Positions 1 to 10,840 of a stretch of DNA of 64,000 nucleotides are shown piece after piece. The stretch is taken from the NCBI GenBank assembly GCA_029204225.1, contig CM055108.1, forward strand, positions 21,211,644-21,275,643, read 5' to 3'. Made by a program: the position numbers and the translations under genes. Under the pieces are notes generated by a model. It saw only the letters and a list, made by a program, of their open reading frames with translations. It had not been told where the DNA came from and did no database searches. The stretch comes from Diphasiastrum complanatum. Its lineage: Eukaryota; Streptophyta; Lycopodiopsida; Lycopodiales; Lycopodiaceae. The stretch's first letter is position 1, and each line of letters begins with the position of its first letter.

Positions 1-899
1 GAACTGTCGTTGAATGCTCCTTGATGGTTGGTCATGAAGACATCATGATCCGCTTCTTGAATAGGTTGTGGAGCTTCTGTAGCTGCATTTGTCACTTGAT
101 TCGACTGCCCCTTGCTATTGTTCTTTGCTTGCAATATCCGACAGTCTTGAATTTTGTGGTTGTTTCGCTTGTAGTATCTGTAGAACAGCTTCTTCTTCAT
201 CTACGGATTCGACTGTTCTTTGTGCTGTGATGGTTTTTGGTCTTGCTTTGATTGCTTCGGGCCTTTCTTCTTCTTCTGCTTAGTCATGCTCTTGTTCGTG
301 TACAAAGCGTGAAATCCAGCTGAGGAACTTGAGGCTTCGTTCCTCCGCGTGTCTTCCTGCAACAACATTGTGATGACTCTCAAAAGAGTCAATTCTGGAT
401 GTGTCATGATGATTATCACCTAACTGTCGTATGAGCTTGGCAAGCTTGTAAGAAATTGCATCACTGCATCTTGATCGTCTATGACAGATCGCAGCCATTT
501 GTTTCAACAGGTTCTTGAACTGGTTGATGTGATTCTGTAGGGAATCACCATTCGCCATCTTGAGGAAGTAGAATTTCTTCCTAAGATGTAGCTTGGAAGC
601 TATATCTCTCACTTCATATAGTGTGCTCCAGATGTTCCAGACTTCTTTGGATAGCTGGGCCTTGGATACATGGTCGATCTGAGTATCCAAAATGTTGAGG
701 ATGATCAACGCAAAGGCCTTTCCATCAGCTTCCATCTGGCGATTGTTGCATCGTCTGCTTCGGGTTTCCCTTCTGCTCCTGTAACAACGTCATACAACTC
801 ATTAGCCATTAGCACTGTTTTCATCTTAAATTTCCACAGATGGTAATTGGCTCCATCAAGCTTGTCCATGATAGGACTGGCTTTCCCTTGGAAATCCAT
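1..899 (-). pseudogene. Ty1/copia gag, 5' part of element C1 (cut by window edge)
   Basis: This is the Gag region of a minus-strand copia retrotransposon, the structural protein that packages element RNA. Translation from about 899 downward begins MDFQGKASPIMDKLDGANY and has the usual copia N-terminus (LDGANYHLWKFKMKT). The frame changes near 705-735, after which the UBN2-like stretch KLHLRKKFYFLKM is readable to about 280. A third frame near 60-110 shows a degenerate zinc knuckle, FYRYYKRNNHKIQDC, in which the first two cysteines have become tyrosines. The element's PBS and LTR lie just beyond at 1043-2200. Protease and pol would lie before position 1. At least two frameshifts make it non-functional as it stands. 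Confidence 0.85.
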
Positions 900-1042
900 G
901 TGGAAGATTAGTCTAGTTGATAGGAAAAACTATCAATGACTTAAGTATGAAAATTTGGTACTGAATTACAGAACAAGTAGACAATTACTCTATCGGCTAG
1001 TAGAGTCTTGTTACCGTGGAAGCTTATCAGGCTACAAAAATA

Positions 1043-1054
1043 GCTCTGATACCA
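1043..1054 (-). other. Primer-binding site of copia C1
   Basis: On the minus strand this reads TGGTATCAGAGC, the complement of the 3' end of plant initiator tRNA-Met. It is the standard primer site for copia reverse transcription. It directly abuts the LTR that ends ...CCAACA at 1055, which fixes the element's orientation. Confidence 0.9.
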
Positions 1055-2200
1055 TGTTGGAGAAAGAGGGTGTGTGAGTGTGAGAAATGAAAATAGTTCG
1101 AAAAGAAACAAACACGAAAAGAAGCGAACTCGAAACTCGAAAAAGAAACGAACTTGAACGAAAAGTGTTCGTGCGCAGCGGAATGAGCTATCTCACTCTT
1201 TTCCTAAACATGACTACGCCTATCAGAAATGAGCAAAATGTTAGTGATAGAAATCACATTTGATCTGATTACGTAGCCAAACTTTAAGTAACAAAACATC
1301 AAAAAGATAATTTGTCGTGAACAACTAGACAAATTATTAGTCGCAAATTATTTGCGAAGAGCTAGACTGAGCTCGACTGATAATCAGTTACGAATTAGTC
1401 GCGAAAGACAAGACTAAATATTAGTCGTGAACAGCTAGGCTAATAATATTTTCTAAGAACAGACTACTAGATTAAGCAATAAGAGAGTTAGACAGAATGT
1501 AGAAAAGCATAACAATATTGACACAAATCTGAACGCAGAACAAACAAAACTGTTATCAGATTAAGTATAGCAAAATATACAGGTCAATAATGCTGGTGAG
1601 CACAAGACAATAGCGGACAAAATCGCGTGCTTCACAAAGCTAATCCAATATGTAAAAGGAATAAACCTATTACTGACAGTACAAAGAATTGATGCGTGAA
1701 GGCATCTACTTTGTCTATCTCTGATAAGCTTCTGATATTATTATTTTCACACACGCTCTGGATACGCAGATGGTATCCAGCATATATACATAATTTTTAC
1801 AGGTGTCCAGATGAAGAAAGTACAAAGTGGATGTGCTGTCTGTGGGAGATCATGGGTGGTTGCTGTCGTTGTCAAATCTGTTTGCACAGTTGCATGGGAT
1901 GAGCGTGAAAAGGTGGCGACGCCAGCCTTCGTTGAATGAACGTTGGTGAAGATGCAAAAAATGCGACACTCTGACAAATGCCTTAAGATTTGATTTACAG
2001 GGTACCTTCGCACCTTCGGCATTTGTAGGACGCTGTCGTCTTTTTTGCTTGTCACAAATCACGTGTAAAAACACAGTGTCATCTTTTTCACCTTTTTTCG
2101 CTTGTGGAAACTTGTATTTATGCAGACAGTCGCATTTTTTGCCAGTTTTATGTTACATGTAAATATGCAGATTGTGCGACAACATGAGTAAAAATGTAGC
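1055..2200 (-). repeat. 5' LTR of copia C1 (long-LTR family, truncated on its outer side)
   Basis: The LTR edge TGTTGG (plus-strand reading) touches the PBS. The sequence is related to the LTRs at about 44440-46336, 48354-49050 (inverted) and 49676-50549. Shared landmarks are the 'gactacgcctatcag' block near 1215, the 'gaaggcatctac' block near 1700, and the GCATTTGTAGGACG-type block near 2015. After about 2200 similarity to the 46-kb copy stops, so the outer end appears lost. Short open frames inside it are not convincing genes. Confidence 0.7.
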
Positions 2201-2400
2201 ATAAATGGAGGCAGATTAAAATAGGATTTAGGAGAGTAGAGGAGATAAATCCAACATAGCCTAGTTTCTTCAATTAGCATGATACAAGAATAATGTCAAC
2301 ATAGATTCGAAGAATGACAATATTACAATCAACAAGCCTTAGATACATGGAAGGATCATAGTCATTACGAACAAATACTAGTGAGATAATAAAAGAGTTG

Positions 2401-2799
2401 AGTCTTGAATACCATGATCTAGTCCATAAAGACTTTTGAAGAGCAAGCACACTTTGGACTCATCCTGATGAATCCTTGAGGTTGTTCCATATAAATCTCC
2501 TCCTCAAGATAAAAAGCATTTGATACATCTAATTGGAACACCTTCCATTTAAAAAACAAGCAAGAAAAATAAGAATTCTTATTGTCACCATCTTTGCAAC
2601 ATGTGCAAAGGTATCCTCATAGTCAAGGCCATGGATTTGAGCAAATCCTTTGGCACATAATCTTGCCTTGAACTTGTTGATGGTGCCATCATGATTGTAT
2701 TTGATTCGAAATACCCATTTGCAACCAACCACGTGCTTATTGGATGGTGGATCCACAAGCTCCCAAGTATTGTTGGTGATCAATGCATCAAACTCTTGC
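2401..2799 (-). pseudogene. Ty1/copia reverse transcriptase fragment
   Basis: This is an N-terminal piece of a copia RT on the minus strand. The hallmark TWELVDPP is followed by GCKWVFRIKYNHDG, then KARLCAKGF, then a frame change into QLDVSNAF and YMEQPQGF nearer 2450-2530. The catalytic YVDD box is not present. The fragment stops exactly where the C2 LTR starts (2800), so C2 inserted into this older element. No other half is visible downstream of C2. Confidence 0.85.
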
Positions 2800-3500
2800 T
2801 GTTGGAAATGGTAAACTCATGCAACCATTCCCTGGCATTCCCCAAAGTGACCGACAAAGCAGCCATTCTCGAAAGGGCCGACATATCGGCACTCGCCAAC
2901 ATATCAGACCCCCTATCAAAAGTTGAAGAGCCAAAAAAGATTATCATTCATGGCCGACATATCGACCTCCCAACAACGGACGTGAAGCTATCAAGCTGTC
3001 ACGCTCGTCCGCCAAAAGATAAGGTTACCGGAGAGACAATTAACTAGAGATTTAGCATTACGTTGTCTTGTAATTCTCCTTTAAGCTATCTTGTAAAATC
3101 CACACAATGGATATATAAAAATATAGATTAAACACACAAAAAAAAAAAAACGTGAGAGTGTGTGTGCAAACAAAGAATAGAGCTGTGCATGAAAGTCTGC
3201 CAACGAGCAGAACACACCAACCAAGAGAAACGTTAGTCCGCCAACGATCGAGATGCTGAATGACTCACTCTGCAATCAAATACAAAAATATACTTTGTTC
3301 TTACATCTTTGATTGTCATGCTCCATTATATTGATTGATTGATTGTTACATTGTTTGTGGTCTATAGTCGAGTATCTAGGTCCTATAAATCTAAACACAC
3401 AGTGTAGAGCACTTCCACCAAGAATAGGCTCACACAGTTGAGCACCAAATGCTTCAGCTTAAGCATTTAAACCAATCTCAAAACCGGTCATTCCCGGACA
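2800..3500 (+). repeat. 5' LTR of copia C2 (701 bp)
   Basis: It begins TGTTGGAAATGG and ends ...CCCGGACA directly before the PBS, giving the canonical TG...CA ends. It is homologous to the LTR at 41857-42561, with shared blocks 'gctatcttgtaaa', 'tgtgcatgaaagtct' and 'ccaacgagcag'. A TATA-like run (ggatatataaaaatatag) near 3108-3125 and the A-rich stretch after it mark the likely promoter region. The 3' LTR was not found, because the element is broken near 10350. Confidence 0.88.
3108..3125 (+). promoter_or_regulatory. TATA-like box in the C2 LTR
   Basis: The run TATATAAAAAT sits about 390 bp upstream of the LTR end. The corresponding site in the sister LTR is GGTATAAAC near 42221. The position suits an LTR promoter with a long R-U5. 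This is an inference from sequence and position only. Confidence 0.45.
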
Positions 3501-3512
3501 TGGTATCAGAGC
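3501..3512 (+). other. Primer-binding site of copia C2
   Basis: TGGTATCAGAGC matches the complement of plant initiator tRNA-Met and follows the LTR end with no spacer. It fixes the plus orientation of C2. Confidence 0.93.
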
Positions 3513-3533
3513 TGGCTATCTAGATAACACAAT

Positions 3534-4806
3534 ATGGCTACTACAATTCAGACTAGGATAACGATCAATCTTGATGGCACAAACTACAAGATATGGAAGT
3601 TCAAAATCAAAACACTCTTGAAGGATAACGGGATCTGGTTAGTGATCGATCTCACAGAAGTGCAGCCTCCAGAGGGAGACCCAAGGAGAGCTGAATGGAT
3701 CATAAAAGATGAGCACACAATGGCAATCATCATTTCTTCCATAAACAAAGAAATTCTCATGCAGATTGAAGACTATGAGAGCAGCCATGAAGCATGAAAA
3801 AAGCTAAAGTAGAAGTACGAAATGAGGACTGCCACATAAGTGATGCACCTACACAATCAGCTACAAAGCTTGCGATGGACTGGCAACGACTTGGATCAGC
3901 ATGTTGGGAAGATCAAGACGATCTTTGCTCATCTATCAGTGTCTGGACAGGAGCATCAGATCCCAGCGCCGCAGTAGCTGATGTGCTTCATGAAATCTCT
4001 ACCTTCTTTCTATCAATAGCCTCTACGGATGCTTATCCTGAGCTTACCAGATATAACATTTGACTAAGCAGTTAGCCTTGTCGCAGATGAAAGACTGACG
4101 AGAGATGAAGGAGAGACAAGTAGCAACCAAGAAAAGGCCCTTTTCACAAAGGGAAAGAAGAAATACAAAAACAAGCCTAGATTCGACAAGGCTCAATCAA
4201 GGCCATCGACAAGAGGCAATAGCAACAACAAAGATACTTCTGCTTGTGATCACTGTAACAAACTGGGACACTTAGCTGACAGATGTTGGTTCAACCCGAC
4301 AATCCCTTGCATGCACTACAAGAAGAAAGCTCATTCAGCATATAAATGCCGATACAACCAAAGCAGAAGAACAAAGGAGAAAAAGCAAATGTTGTAGAGT
4401 CATCAAAGGATGCAGATAAGGGTGACAATGCATTCACAATCATTGATGAAGCATCAACAAGCTACACTGAGCATGACTATGATATAGTCATTGACTCAGA
4501 AGCTACGTCGCACATAACCTACAACAAAAATGTCTTGATCAATTTCAAGACACTGACAATGCAAGAGCAGTGATACTAGGTGATGGAAGCAGACATGATG
4601 TGGAAGGCATCAGGACTCTACATCTATGTACACTGTCTGGATGTACAGAACTGCAAGGAGCACTTTACGTGCCAACGCTTAGAAGAGACTTGGTCTCTTT
4701 GTCGAGGATCGTCAATCTTGGTGCACAGAACCTATTTGACAGGAACGTATGCCGAATAATCGAGCAAAAATCAAGTAAGTTGCTGACTGTTGGATCAAGA
4801 AAATGA
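3534..4806 (+). pseudogene. C2 gag and protease region, broken
   Basis: Gag starts at ATG 3534 (MATTIQTRITINLDGTNYKI) 22 bp after the PBS. It carries the copia motif YKIWKFKIKTLLKD and is cut by TGA at 3795-3797, where a related element at 42627 also has TGA and a Trp would be expected. Other frames continue the Gag and show a zinc knuckle near 4250-4290 (CDHCNKLGHLADRCW). The protease follows at about 4470-4520, with VIDSEATSHITYN, so the catalytic D-S-G has become D-S-E. A stop at 4573 and a restart at 4570 mark another break. Several lesions make it inactive. Confidence 0.85.
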
Positions 4807-5245
4807 AATCTTTACCAGTCAAAGATCATTAGCAAACATGATAGCATATTAAATGCATCAAAAAAATGAAGATCATCTTTGGCACAAAAGAATGTATCAT
4901 TAGAATATGAAAAGTTTGACATGAGCAGAAAAGAGATTGTCACAGGTTTGAGAATAACAAGACTTGACATTGACTTCTGTGAAGCCTGTCAGAAAGACAA
5001 ACAACATTGAAGTCCATTTGTGCACGAAGGAAGAAGAGCCAAGGACATTCTTGAGCTCATTCACTCAAATGTGTGCAGACCGCCGATGAAAGTCGACTCA
5101 CTCTCAGGATCGCAATACTTCATTACTTTCATTGCTGATTATAGCCAGATGACAACAATATATTACATAAAGAAAAAATCAGAAGTGTTTGATGCCTTCA
5201 AGAAGTTCATGGCATTTGCTGAAAGATGTGAAAGATTCAACTAGT
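4807..5245 (+). pseudogene. C2 GAG-pre-integrase and 5' half of integrase
   Basis: In broken frames this region reads a GAG-pre-integrase segment (HHCC-type, near 4870-5010, ending in a CEACQKDKQ-like stretch). The start of the integrase core follows at 5020-5244: ILELIHSNVCRPPM, where the first catalytic Asp has become Asn (HSN instead of HSD), then FITFIADYSQMTTIYYIKKKSE and FKKFMAFAER. The frame then runs into C3. The rest of the same integrase reappears at about 9075. Confidence 0.82.
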
Positions 5246-5545
5246 TTCATCATATTTGCTATATTTTTCATATTTGGCATATTGAGGCCAACGTTGTTTT
5301 TAGACTTAGAGATTGACTTTTCAAAGTTCATTAGACTAAATGTCATTTGAATAAACACTTTTTGAAAGTGTGGGAAACTTAGAAGGTGATTTTGAGTAGA
5401 TTCAAATTTGAATGTTGGGTACTTTGAATCTAGACCCAAAAATAGTAGGGTTATCATTTTGGAGGGAAAGCCAAGTGGCCAAATAGGGTTTGGACCTATT
5501 ATAAAAGGATGTAACTAGTGGAGAGACGATCAAGTAATTCTTATT
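5246..5545 (+). repeat. 5' LTR remnant of copia C3
   Basis: The block at 5309-5540 is nearly the same as 8529-8745, including 'acactttttgaaagtgtgggaaa', 'gtactttgaatctagaccc' and 'ttataaaaggatgtaact'. It is the left LTR of C3, which sits inside the C2 integrase. It stops at about 5540 and jumps into the middle of gag, so the 3' part of the LTR, the PBS and the start of gag were deleted. TATAAAAGG at about 5500 is a good TATA box candidate. Confidence 0.78.
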
Positions 5546-5548
5546 GGC

Positions 5549-6208
5549 TTGTTGGATGCTCATGCTAACATTGTTCAAAGTATTGCTATTCAAAAGTATT
5601 TGCCAAGTCTGATGGATCTTCAAAAGATTTTGATCAATGAGGAATATAGGCTTCAAGCAAGAGGTGGGTCTACATCGACACTTCAAGAGGTTGCTATGTT
5701 CGCAAAGGGCAAATTCAAAGGCAAAACCAAAAGTAAGTGGTCTAAAGGGAAAGATCAAGTGGATGCTTCTTCAAGTGGCAAAAAGAATGATAGATCAAAG
5801 CTCAAGTGCTTCTATTGTGGCATCAAAGGACACTTTGCAAGTGATTGCTACAAGAAGAAAAGAGATCAAGGAGACAAGCAAGGTAATATTACTCTTGATG
5901 ATGATGGTTTGGATGTTCAAGATGCAAATGATGATGCCTTTCTGATGTCTTCATGTATGCTTGCTAATGATGGAGATCTAGATGCTTGGTGGATTGATAG
6001 TGGAGCAAATTCACACATGACCTTTCACAAAGAGTACTTCACTTCTTTGTTGGCATATGGAGATGACAAGAGGGTGATCTACACAGCCAATGATGGTGAG
6101 TGTGCAATCAAAGGGGCACAATTCCTATTTCTCTCTCTACAAATAGGAATATTCATTTGGAGGATGTCTTGTTTATTCCATCGATTACCAAGAATTTGCT
6201 TAGTGTGA
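5549..6208 (+). pseudogene. C3 gag C-terminus and protease
   Basis: This frame of 219 codons starts in mid-Gag. It has a basic linker followed by an intact CCHC zinc knuckle (CFYCGIKGHFASDC, about residues 88-101). The retropepsin motif WWIDSGANSHMT follows near residues 147-158, with the catalytic DSG intact. The frame is lost near 6110, and pol continues in another frame from about 6100. The initiating ATG belongs to the deleted gag start, so the ATG at 5549 is unlikely to be real. Confidence 0.85.
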
Positions 6209-7461
6209 GTCAAATGCTAAGTAAAAACCTCAAGGTGGAGCTTGATGGATATTCTTGTATGATCAAAAGGAAGGATGTCTTGATTGAAAAAGGTAAAAGA
6301 CAAGGGAAGGTGTTCAAACTAGATGCTTGTGTTATTGCTAACCAAGTTGGATGTGTTGCAAGGGAGCAAATACCTATTCAAGAGGTTTGGCATAAAAGGA
6401 TGGGACACCTCAATTTCAAGTCATGGGAGGTAATGGCTAGGAAGAAGATTGTGATAGGTCTTCCAAGTTCCTTAAGTGGCATCAAACATGTTTGTGAATC
6501 TTGTGCTTTGTCTAAGTCACATAGACTACCTTATAATATATCTATATCTATATTTACAAAACCTTTTCAACTTGTACATTCGGATATTCATGGATTTACT
6601 ACAATTAGCAATAGTGGAGCTAAGATGTATGTAACATTCATTGATGATTTTATTAGATTTTGTTGGATCTATCTACTAAAGAACAAGGATGAACTGTGTA
6701 ATGTCTTTATGAAGTTCAAGAATGCAAGGGAGAACCGATTTTCCACAAGTATCAAGTGCTTAAGGAGTGACAATGGTGGCGAGTACATATCTACCAAGTT
6801 AAAGGCCTTTTGTGATGAGCATGGGATCAAGAGGGAGTTTCCAACATCAAGGACCCCACAACAAAATGGAGTGGCTGAAAGGAAGAATAGGACTTTATGT
6901 GAAAGTGCTAAAGCTATGAACTTAAGTGCTAATCTTGACAAACCATTTTGGGATCAAGCTTTGTTGTGTGCCAATTTCTTGTGCAATAGGTGGCCTAGTC
7001 ATATTTTGGATGGAAGGACACCTTTTGAGATTCTATTCAAGAGGAGGCCGAGTGTCGACTTTCTAAGAACCTTTGGATGCATATGCTATGTCAACATTAC
7101 TCTTGATGATAGGACCAAGGAGGATCCATCTTCAAGGAGGGGTATTTTTGTTGGATATAGTGAGGTGAGTAAAGCCTACAAGGTTTACATTCCTTCTACT
7201 AACAAAGTGATTGTTGGTAGAGATGTCGTTTTTGATGAGGGCAACATTCCAAAAGCATTTTCAAGCATGATTGATGGTAGTGTGGATGTATCTAACATTC
7301 TTGATGTTGATGAAAAGGATCCTACTTTGGATGATGATGACGATGGACCTTCATCAAGTCAAAAGCCAAGGAGAATATCAAGGAAAAGACAAGTATCTTC
7401 AAGGCTCACATATGATCAAAAGGGTAAACAAGTAGTTTTGGAAATTATGTTGCTTTCCTAA
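6100..7461 (+). CDS. C3 copia integrase region, 453 codons
   Basis: This long open frame covers the end of protease, the GAG-pre-integrase and the integrase of a copia polyprotein. Integrase joins element cDNA to chromosomal DNA. The HHCC zinc finger is visible (VWHKRMGHLNF then CESCALSK). The DDE core follows: LVHSDIHGF (D), CLRSDNGGEY (D) and NGVAERKNR (E), in the usual order. The C-terminus has GYSEVSKAYKVYIP and the acidic linker DDDDDGPSSS. It ends in a frame change at about 7440-7465, where the reading passes to the RT frame. All three catalytic residues survive, but the frame is separated from both gag and RT. Confidence 0.88.
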   Translation: MCNQRGTIPISLSTNRNIHLEDVLFIPSITKNLLSVSQMLSKNLKVELDGYSCMIKRKDVLIEKGKRQGKVFKLDACVIANQVGCVAREQIPIQEVWHKRMGHLNFKSWEVMARKKIVIGLPSSLSGIKHVCESCALSKSHRLPYNISISIFTKPFQLVHSDIHGFTTISNSGAKMYVTFIDDFIRFCWIYLLKNKDELCNVFMKFKNARENRFSTSIKCLRSDNGGEYISTKLKAFCDEHGIKREFPTSRTPQQNGVAERKNRTLCESAKAMNLSANLDKPFWDQALLCANFLCNRWPSHILDGRTPFEILFKRRPSVDFLRTFGCICYVNITLDDRTKEDPSSRRGIFVGYSEVSKAYKVYIPSTNKVIVGRDVVFDEGNIPKAFSSMIDGSVDVSNILDVDEKDPTLDDDDDGPSSSQKPRRISRKRQVSSRLTYDQKGKQVVLEIMLLS

Positions 7462-7466
7462 CCTCT

Positions 7467-8531
7467 TTGGATGAACCTACAAGTGTAGATCAAGCAAGGA
7501 AAGAAGAGGAGTGGATCCAAGCAATGGATCTTGAGTATCAAGCTCTTATGACAAATGGAACATGGAGATTGGTGGAGTTGCCTAAGGACAAGAAAGGTAC
7601 TGGATGCAAATGGATCTTCAAGGTGAAGACAAACCAAGATGGATTTATCAACAAGTACAAGGCAAGGTTAGTGGCAAAAGGATATGCTCAACAACAAGGG
7701 ATTGACTATGATGAGACCTTTGCACTTGTGGCAAAGATGGTAAGCATTCGAGTCATCATTTCACTTGCTACACTTTATGGATGGGATCTATGGAAAATGG
7801 ACATTTCAAATGCATTTTTGAATGGTGATCTTGAGGAGGAAGTGTACATGGAGTATCCCGAGAGCTACATTTCATCAACAAAGCCAAATCATGTGTGTCT
7901 ACTACAAAAGAGTTTGTATGGCCTTAAGCAAGCACCAAGGAGTTGGTATGCTAAGCTTAACACTTTTTTACTCTCTCAAGGCTTTGTTATGAGTGAGTAT
8001 GATCACTCACTTTATTATAGGTTTGATGGAAATGATGTTACCATCTTGCTATGCTATGTGGATGATATCATCTTGAGTGGTGGAGACAATCAAGATGTGG
8101 AGGATATCAAGAATGCTCTTAAGAAGGAGTTTGAGGTGCATGATCTTGGTAATTTGCATTACATTTTGGGAATAGAAGTCATTAGATCTTCTCAATCTAC
8201 TTTTATTTTTCAAGAGAAGTATGCTAATTATATTCTAGAAAAATTTCATATGGTAGATGCAAAAGCTAGTAATACACCTATGGAGGCTCATGTAAAGCTA
8301 ACTATAAGAGGCAATGAAAGATCCTTCGAGGACATTACTCTCTATAGGAAGCTAGTTGGTTCACTCATCTATCTAACCATTACTAGACCAGATCTAAGCT
8401 ATTGTGTTGGAAGATTGAGTCAATCCATGCAAGATGCTAGTGAGGAGCATTGGAAGCTAGGAAGACTAGTTTTAAGGAACATCATTGGAACTCGAGATTT
8501 TGGCATATTGTATGAGGGACTTAAAGATTGA
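7467..8531 (+). CDS. C3 copia reverse transcriptase, RNase H missing
   Basis: The frame of 354 codons has the full RVT_2 domain of copia RT, which copies element RNA into cDNA. Motifs in order: WRLVELPKDKKGTGCKWIFK, KARLVAKGYAQQ, MDISNAFLNGDLEEEVYM, SLYGLKQAPRSWY, the catalytic CYVDDIIL, and HYILGIEV. The expected RNase H should follow KLVGSLIYLTITRPDLSY, but the reading stops shortly after LVLRNIIGTRDFGILY and enters the 3' LTR at about 8530. An internal deletion removed RNase H. RT is otherwise the best-preserved domain in the window. Confidence 0.9.
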   Translation: MDEPTSVDQARKEEEWIQAMDLEYQALMTNGTWRLVELPKDKKGTGCKWIFKVKTNQDGFINKYKARLVAKGYAQQQGIDYDETFALVAKMVSIRVIISLATLYGWDLWKMDISNAFLNGDLEEEVYMEYPESYISSTKPNHVCLLQKSLYGLKQAPRSWYAKLNTFLLSQGFVMSEYDHSLYYRFDGNDVTILLCYVDDIILSGGDNQDVEDIKNALKKEFEVHDLGNLHYILGIEVIRSSQSTFIFQEKYANYILEKFHMVDAKASNTPMEAHVKLTIRGNERSFEDITLYRKLVGSLIYLTITRPDLSYCVGRLSQSMQDASEEHWKLGRLVLRNIIGTRDFGILYEGLKD

Positions 8532-9062
8532 CTTTTCAAAGCTCATTAGTCTAAATGTCATTTGAATAAACACTTTTTGAAAGTGTGGGAAAGTCAGAAG
8601 GCGAGTTTGAGTAGATTCAAATTTGAATATTGGGTACTTTGAATCTAGACCCAAAAATAGTAGGGTTAGCATTTTGGAGGGAAAGTCAAGTGTCCAAATA
8701 GGTTTTGGACCTGTTATAAAAGGATGTAACTCATGGAGAGAGTGATCTTCTCTTTTCTCTATCTCATTTCATGCTTATACATGGTTCTCTTGGGTTCTAC
8801 TATCCATTGGTGCACTATACTTGTGATTGCATGCAATTTTATGTGTAGAATGATTTATAATTGTTATTTTTGGATCCACATATGTGAAATATAGTAGCTT
8901 GCTAGTTTTGTATGGATAGAAATAGTACTTTATCATTTCATTCAAGTTTGATTAAGTTCTATTAGTGTTTGCATCTCATTTTGTGTGTAGATGCTGATTT
9001 TCTACATTGGTGAGATTGGTAGTGTATTTCTCTTTCTAACCAAAGATCTTTCAAGTTGATTG
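8525..9062 (+). repeat. 3' LTR of copia C3
   Basis: It is nearly the same as 5309-5540 over its first 215 bp and then continues about 320 bp further, including a T-rich region. The left copy lacks this continuation because of its deletion. TTATAAAAGG occurs near 8714. The end at about 9062 is estimated from the return of C2 integrase sequence (KKVQTIRSDNGG) soon after, and is uncertain by a few tens of bases. Confidence 0.75.
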
Positions 9063-9074
9063 GATCTTAAGGAT

Positions 9075-9690
9075 CTGAAAACTTTCACAAAAGACACACC
9101 TCCAAGAAAGTGCAGACTATTAGGTCCGACAATGGAGGTGAATACAAAAGCAAGGAGTTCTCAAACTTCTGCCAAGAATGAGGAATCAAGCATCAATTCA
9201 CACCTGCTTATACACCACAGTACAATGGTGTAGCAGAAAGAAGAAACATGACGCTTGTCGAAGGAGCCAAATACATGATGGCACAGGCTCAGTTGCCGAG
9301 TCAATTTTGGACGGAGGTGATTGTTGCAGTTGTACACTTGCAGAACAGATCGACAATGACAACCCTGGAAGACAAAATGACGTATGAGATGTGGACAGGT
9401 CAAAAGCCCGATCTATCATTTGTAAGTGTGTTTGGATGTGCAGCATATATGCACATACCAAAAGGAAAAAAGAGTAAGCTGGACGAAAAGTCTGAACTGA
9501 CAATCATGGTTGGATACTCAAACGGATCACAAATCTACCAACTCTACAACCCAACCTCAAAGAAGGTGGTGCTGAGCAGAGATGTGAGGTTCGATGAATC
9601 GACCTTTCCTGGAACCAAGGAAGCTAAGGATCATGAAATCTTCACACTGCTACCAATTCAAGAGGGAGATCAAAGACAGACACTGACATA
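9075..9690 (+). pseudogene. C2 integrase, 3' half, resuming after C3
   Basis: The frame beginning KKVQTIRSDNGGEYKSKEF carries the second catalytic Asp. A TGA interrupts at 9180 (NFCQE, stop, GIKHQF). The third catalytic position follows as YNGVAERRN. The 3' part is open (9248-9691: TLVEGAKYMMAQAQLP, VFGCAAYMHIPK, VLSRDVRFDES). Together with 4807-5245 it shows that C3 inserted within the C2 integrase core. The first Asp is mutated in the 5' half. Confidence 0.85.
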
Positions 9691-9890
9691 GAATGTTGAG
9701 CCACAGACTCCAGAGTAGGAAGGTGAAGACCAACCAGATGAAGAAGACAAAGAAGACAAAGCAAACCAGCAGTGATAAGTCAGAACAAGGAGGTAAAAAA
9801 GAATGAGAAGTCAGTCTGAACGATACATCGACAACCTACAATGGAGTGAAGACACAAATATTGAATACTGCAACTTCATTGAAGAGCCAA

Positions 9891-10352
9891 CGACATATTG
9901 AGAGGCTTTCCAAGATCCAGAAGGAGAATCTTGGAAGCAAGCAATGTCGGAGGAGATAGAATCGATGAGGTTGAATCAAGCATGGGCACTTGAGCCACTG
10001 CCCGAAGGAAAGAAGATTGTCGACTGCAAATGGGTATACAAAAGAAAGCTAAGGTTAGATGGAAGTGTCAGACACTACAAAGACTTGTCGGCAAGGGCTA
10101 CACACAGAGGTATGGTGTTGATTATTTTGACACATACTCACCAATGGTCAAAATGACGAGCATTCGACTACTTCTCACCTAAAATACAATCTAAAAGTGC
10201 ATCAAATCGATATCAAAATAGCCTTTCTTCATGGAGACCTAGATGAAGAGATCTTCATGAAGCAGCCTGAAGGATTTGAAGACCCGATCAATCGGGAATA
10301 TGCATGCCAACTACACCGATGTATCTATGGTCTCAAGCAGGAATCGTGAGCT
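9891..10352 (+). pseudogene. C2 reverse transcriptase N-terminal fragment
   Basis: Broken frames read SWKQAMSEEIESMRLNQAW, then [17 protein letters not shown], then a frame change into QIDIKIAFLHGDLDEEIFM-type sequence near 10200-10260, and CIYGLKQES near 10325. It is truncated before the YVDD box. Unrelated sequence begins at about 10353, so the 3' third of C2 is gone. Confidence 0.8.
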
Positions 10353-10840
10353 TGGTCAGATCTAGGATCCGGTTGATAAAATTTTTGACAAATGGGACAA
10401 GTTTGAGATCAAGGGACAAATTTTGAAAGGAGTGTTCACTTCAAAGAAAAAAACAACTCAGCCAACTCTTGCTCCCCCCTCCACCTCATCCCTCTTCTCT
10501 GCTTCTTCTTCCTCTTCTTCCACTTCTTCTTCTTCCTCTCTCACTATTCAGACATTACAAATGTTGTTGACCTTTTTTTTGGTATTTTTTTAAGGTTTTG
10601 ACCAGCCCATATCTTTAATTAGAAATTAAGAGGTTAAATACATTATAAACGTGGTTGAATGATCATATAAAATGAGGAAAAGCATTGAATATACTATGAA
10701 TAAGAAAGGCCATAACCTTTCATGCAAAAACCCTTGTGACTACTAGTCGTGTATTCAAAATCCATAAATCATGAACAATGTGACGTTGGACCATGAATTT
10801 TGAGAATGAAAACCATTCAAAATCCAAACTTAAGAGTTGC
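10353..10840. other. Non-coding stretch with a pyrimidine-rich run
   Basis: No gene is visible. A C/T-rich run occupies about 10463-10550 (repeated CTTCTTCCTCTT), followed by AT-rich sequence. The run could be a polypyrimidine microsatellite or part of a 5' region of the methyltransferase-like locus that follows. Nothing decides between these. Confidence 0.4.
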
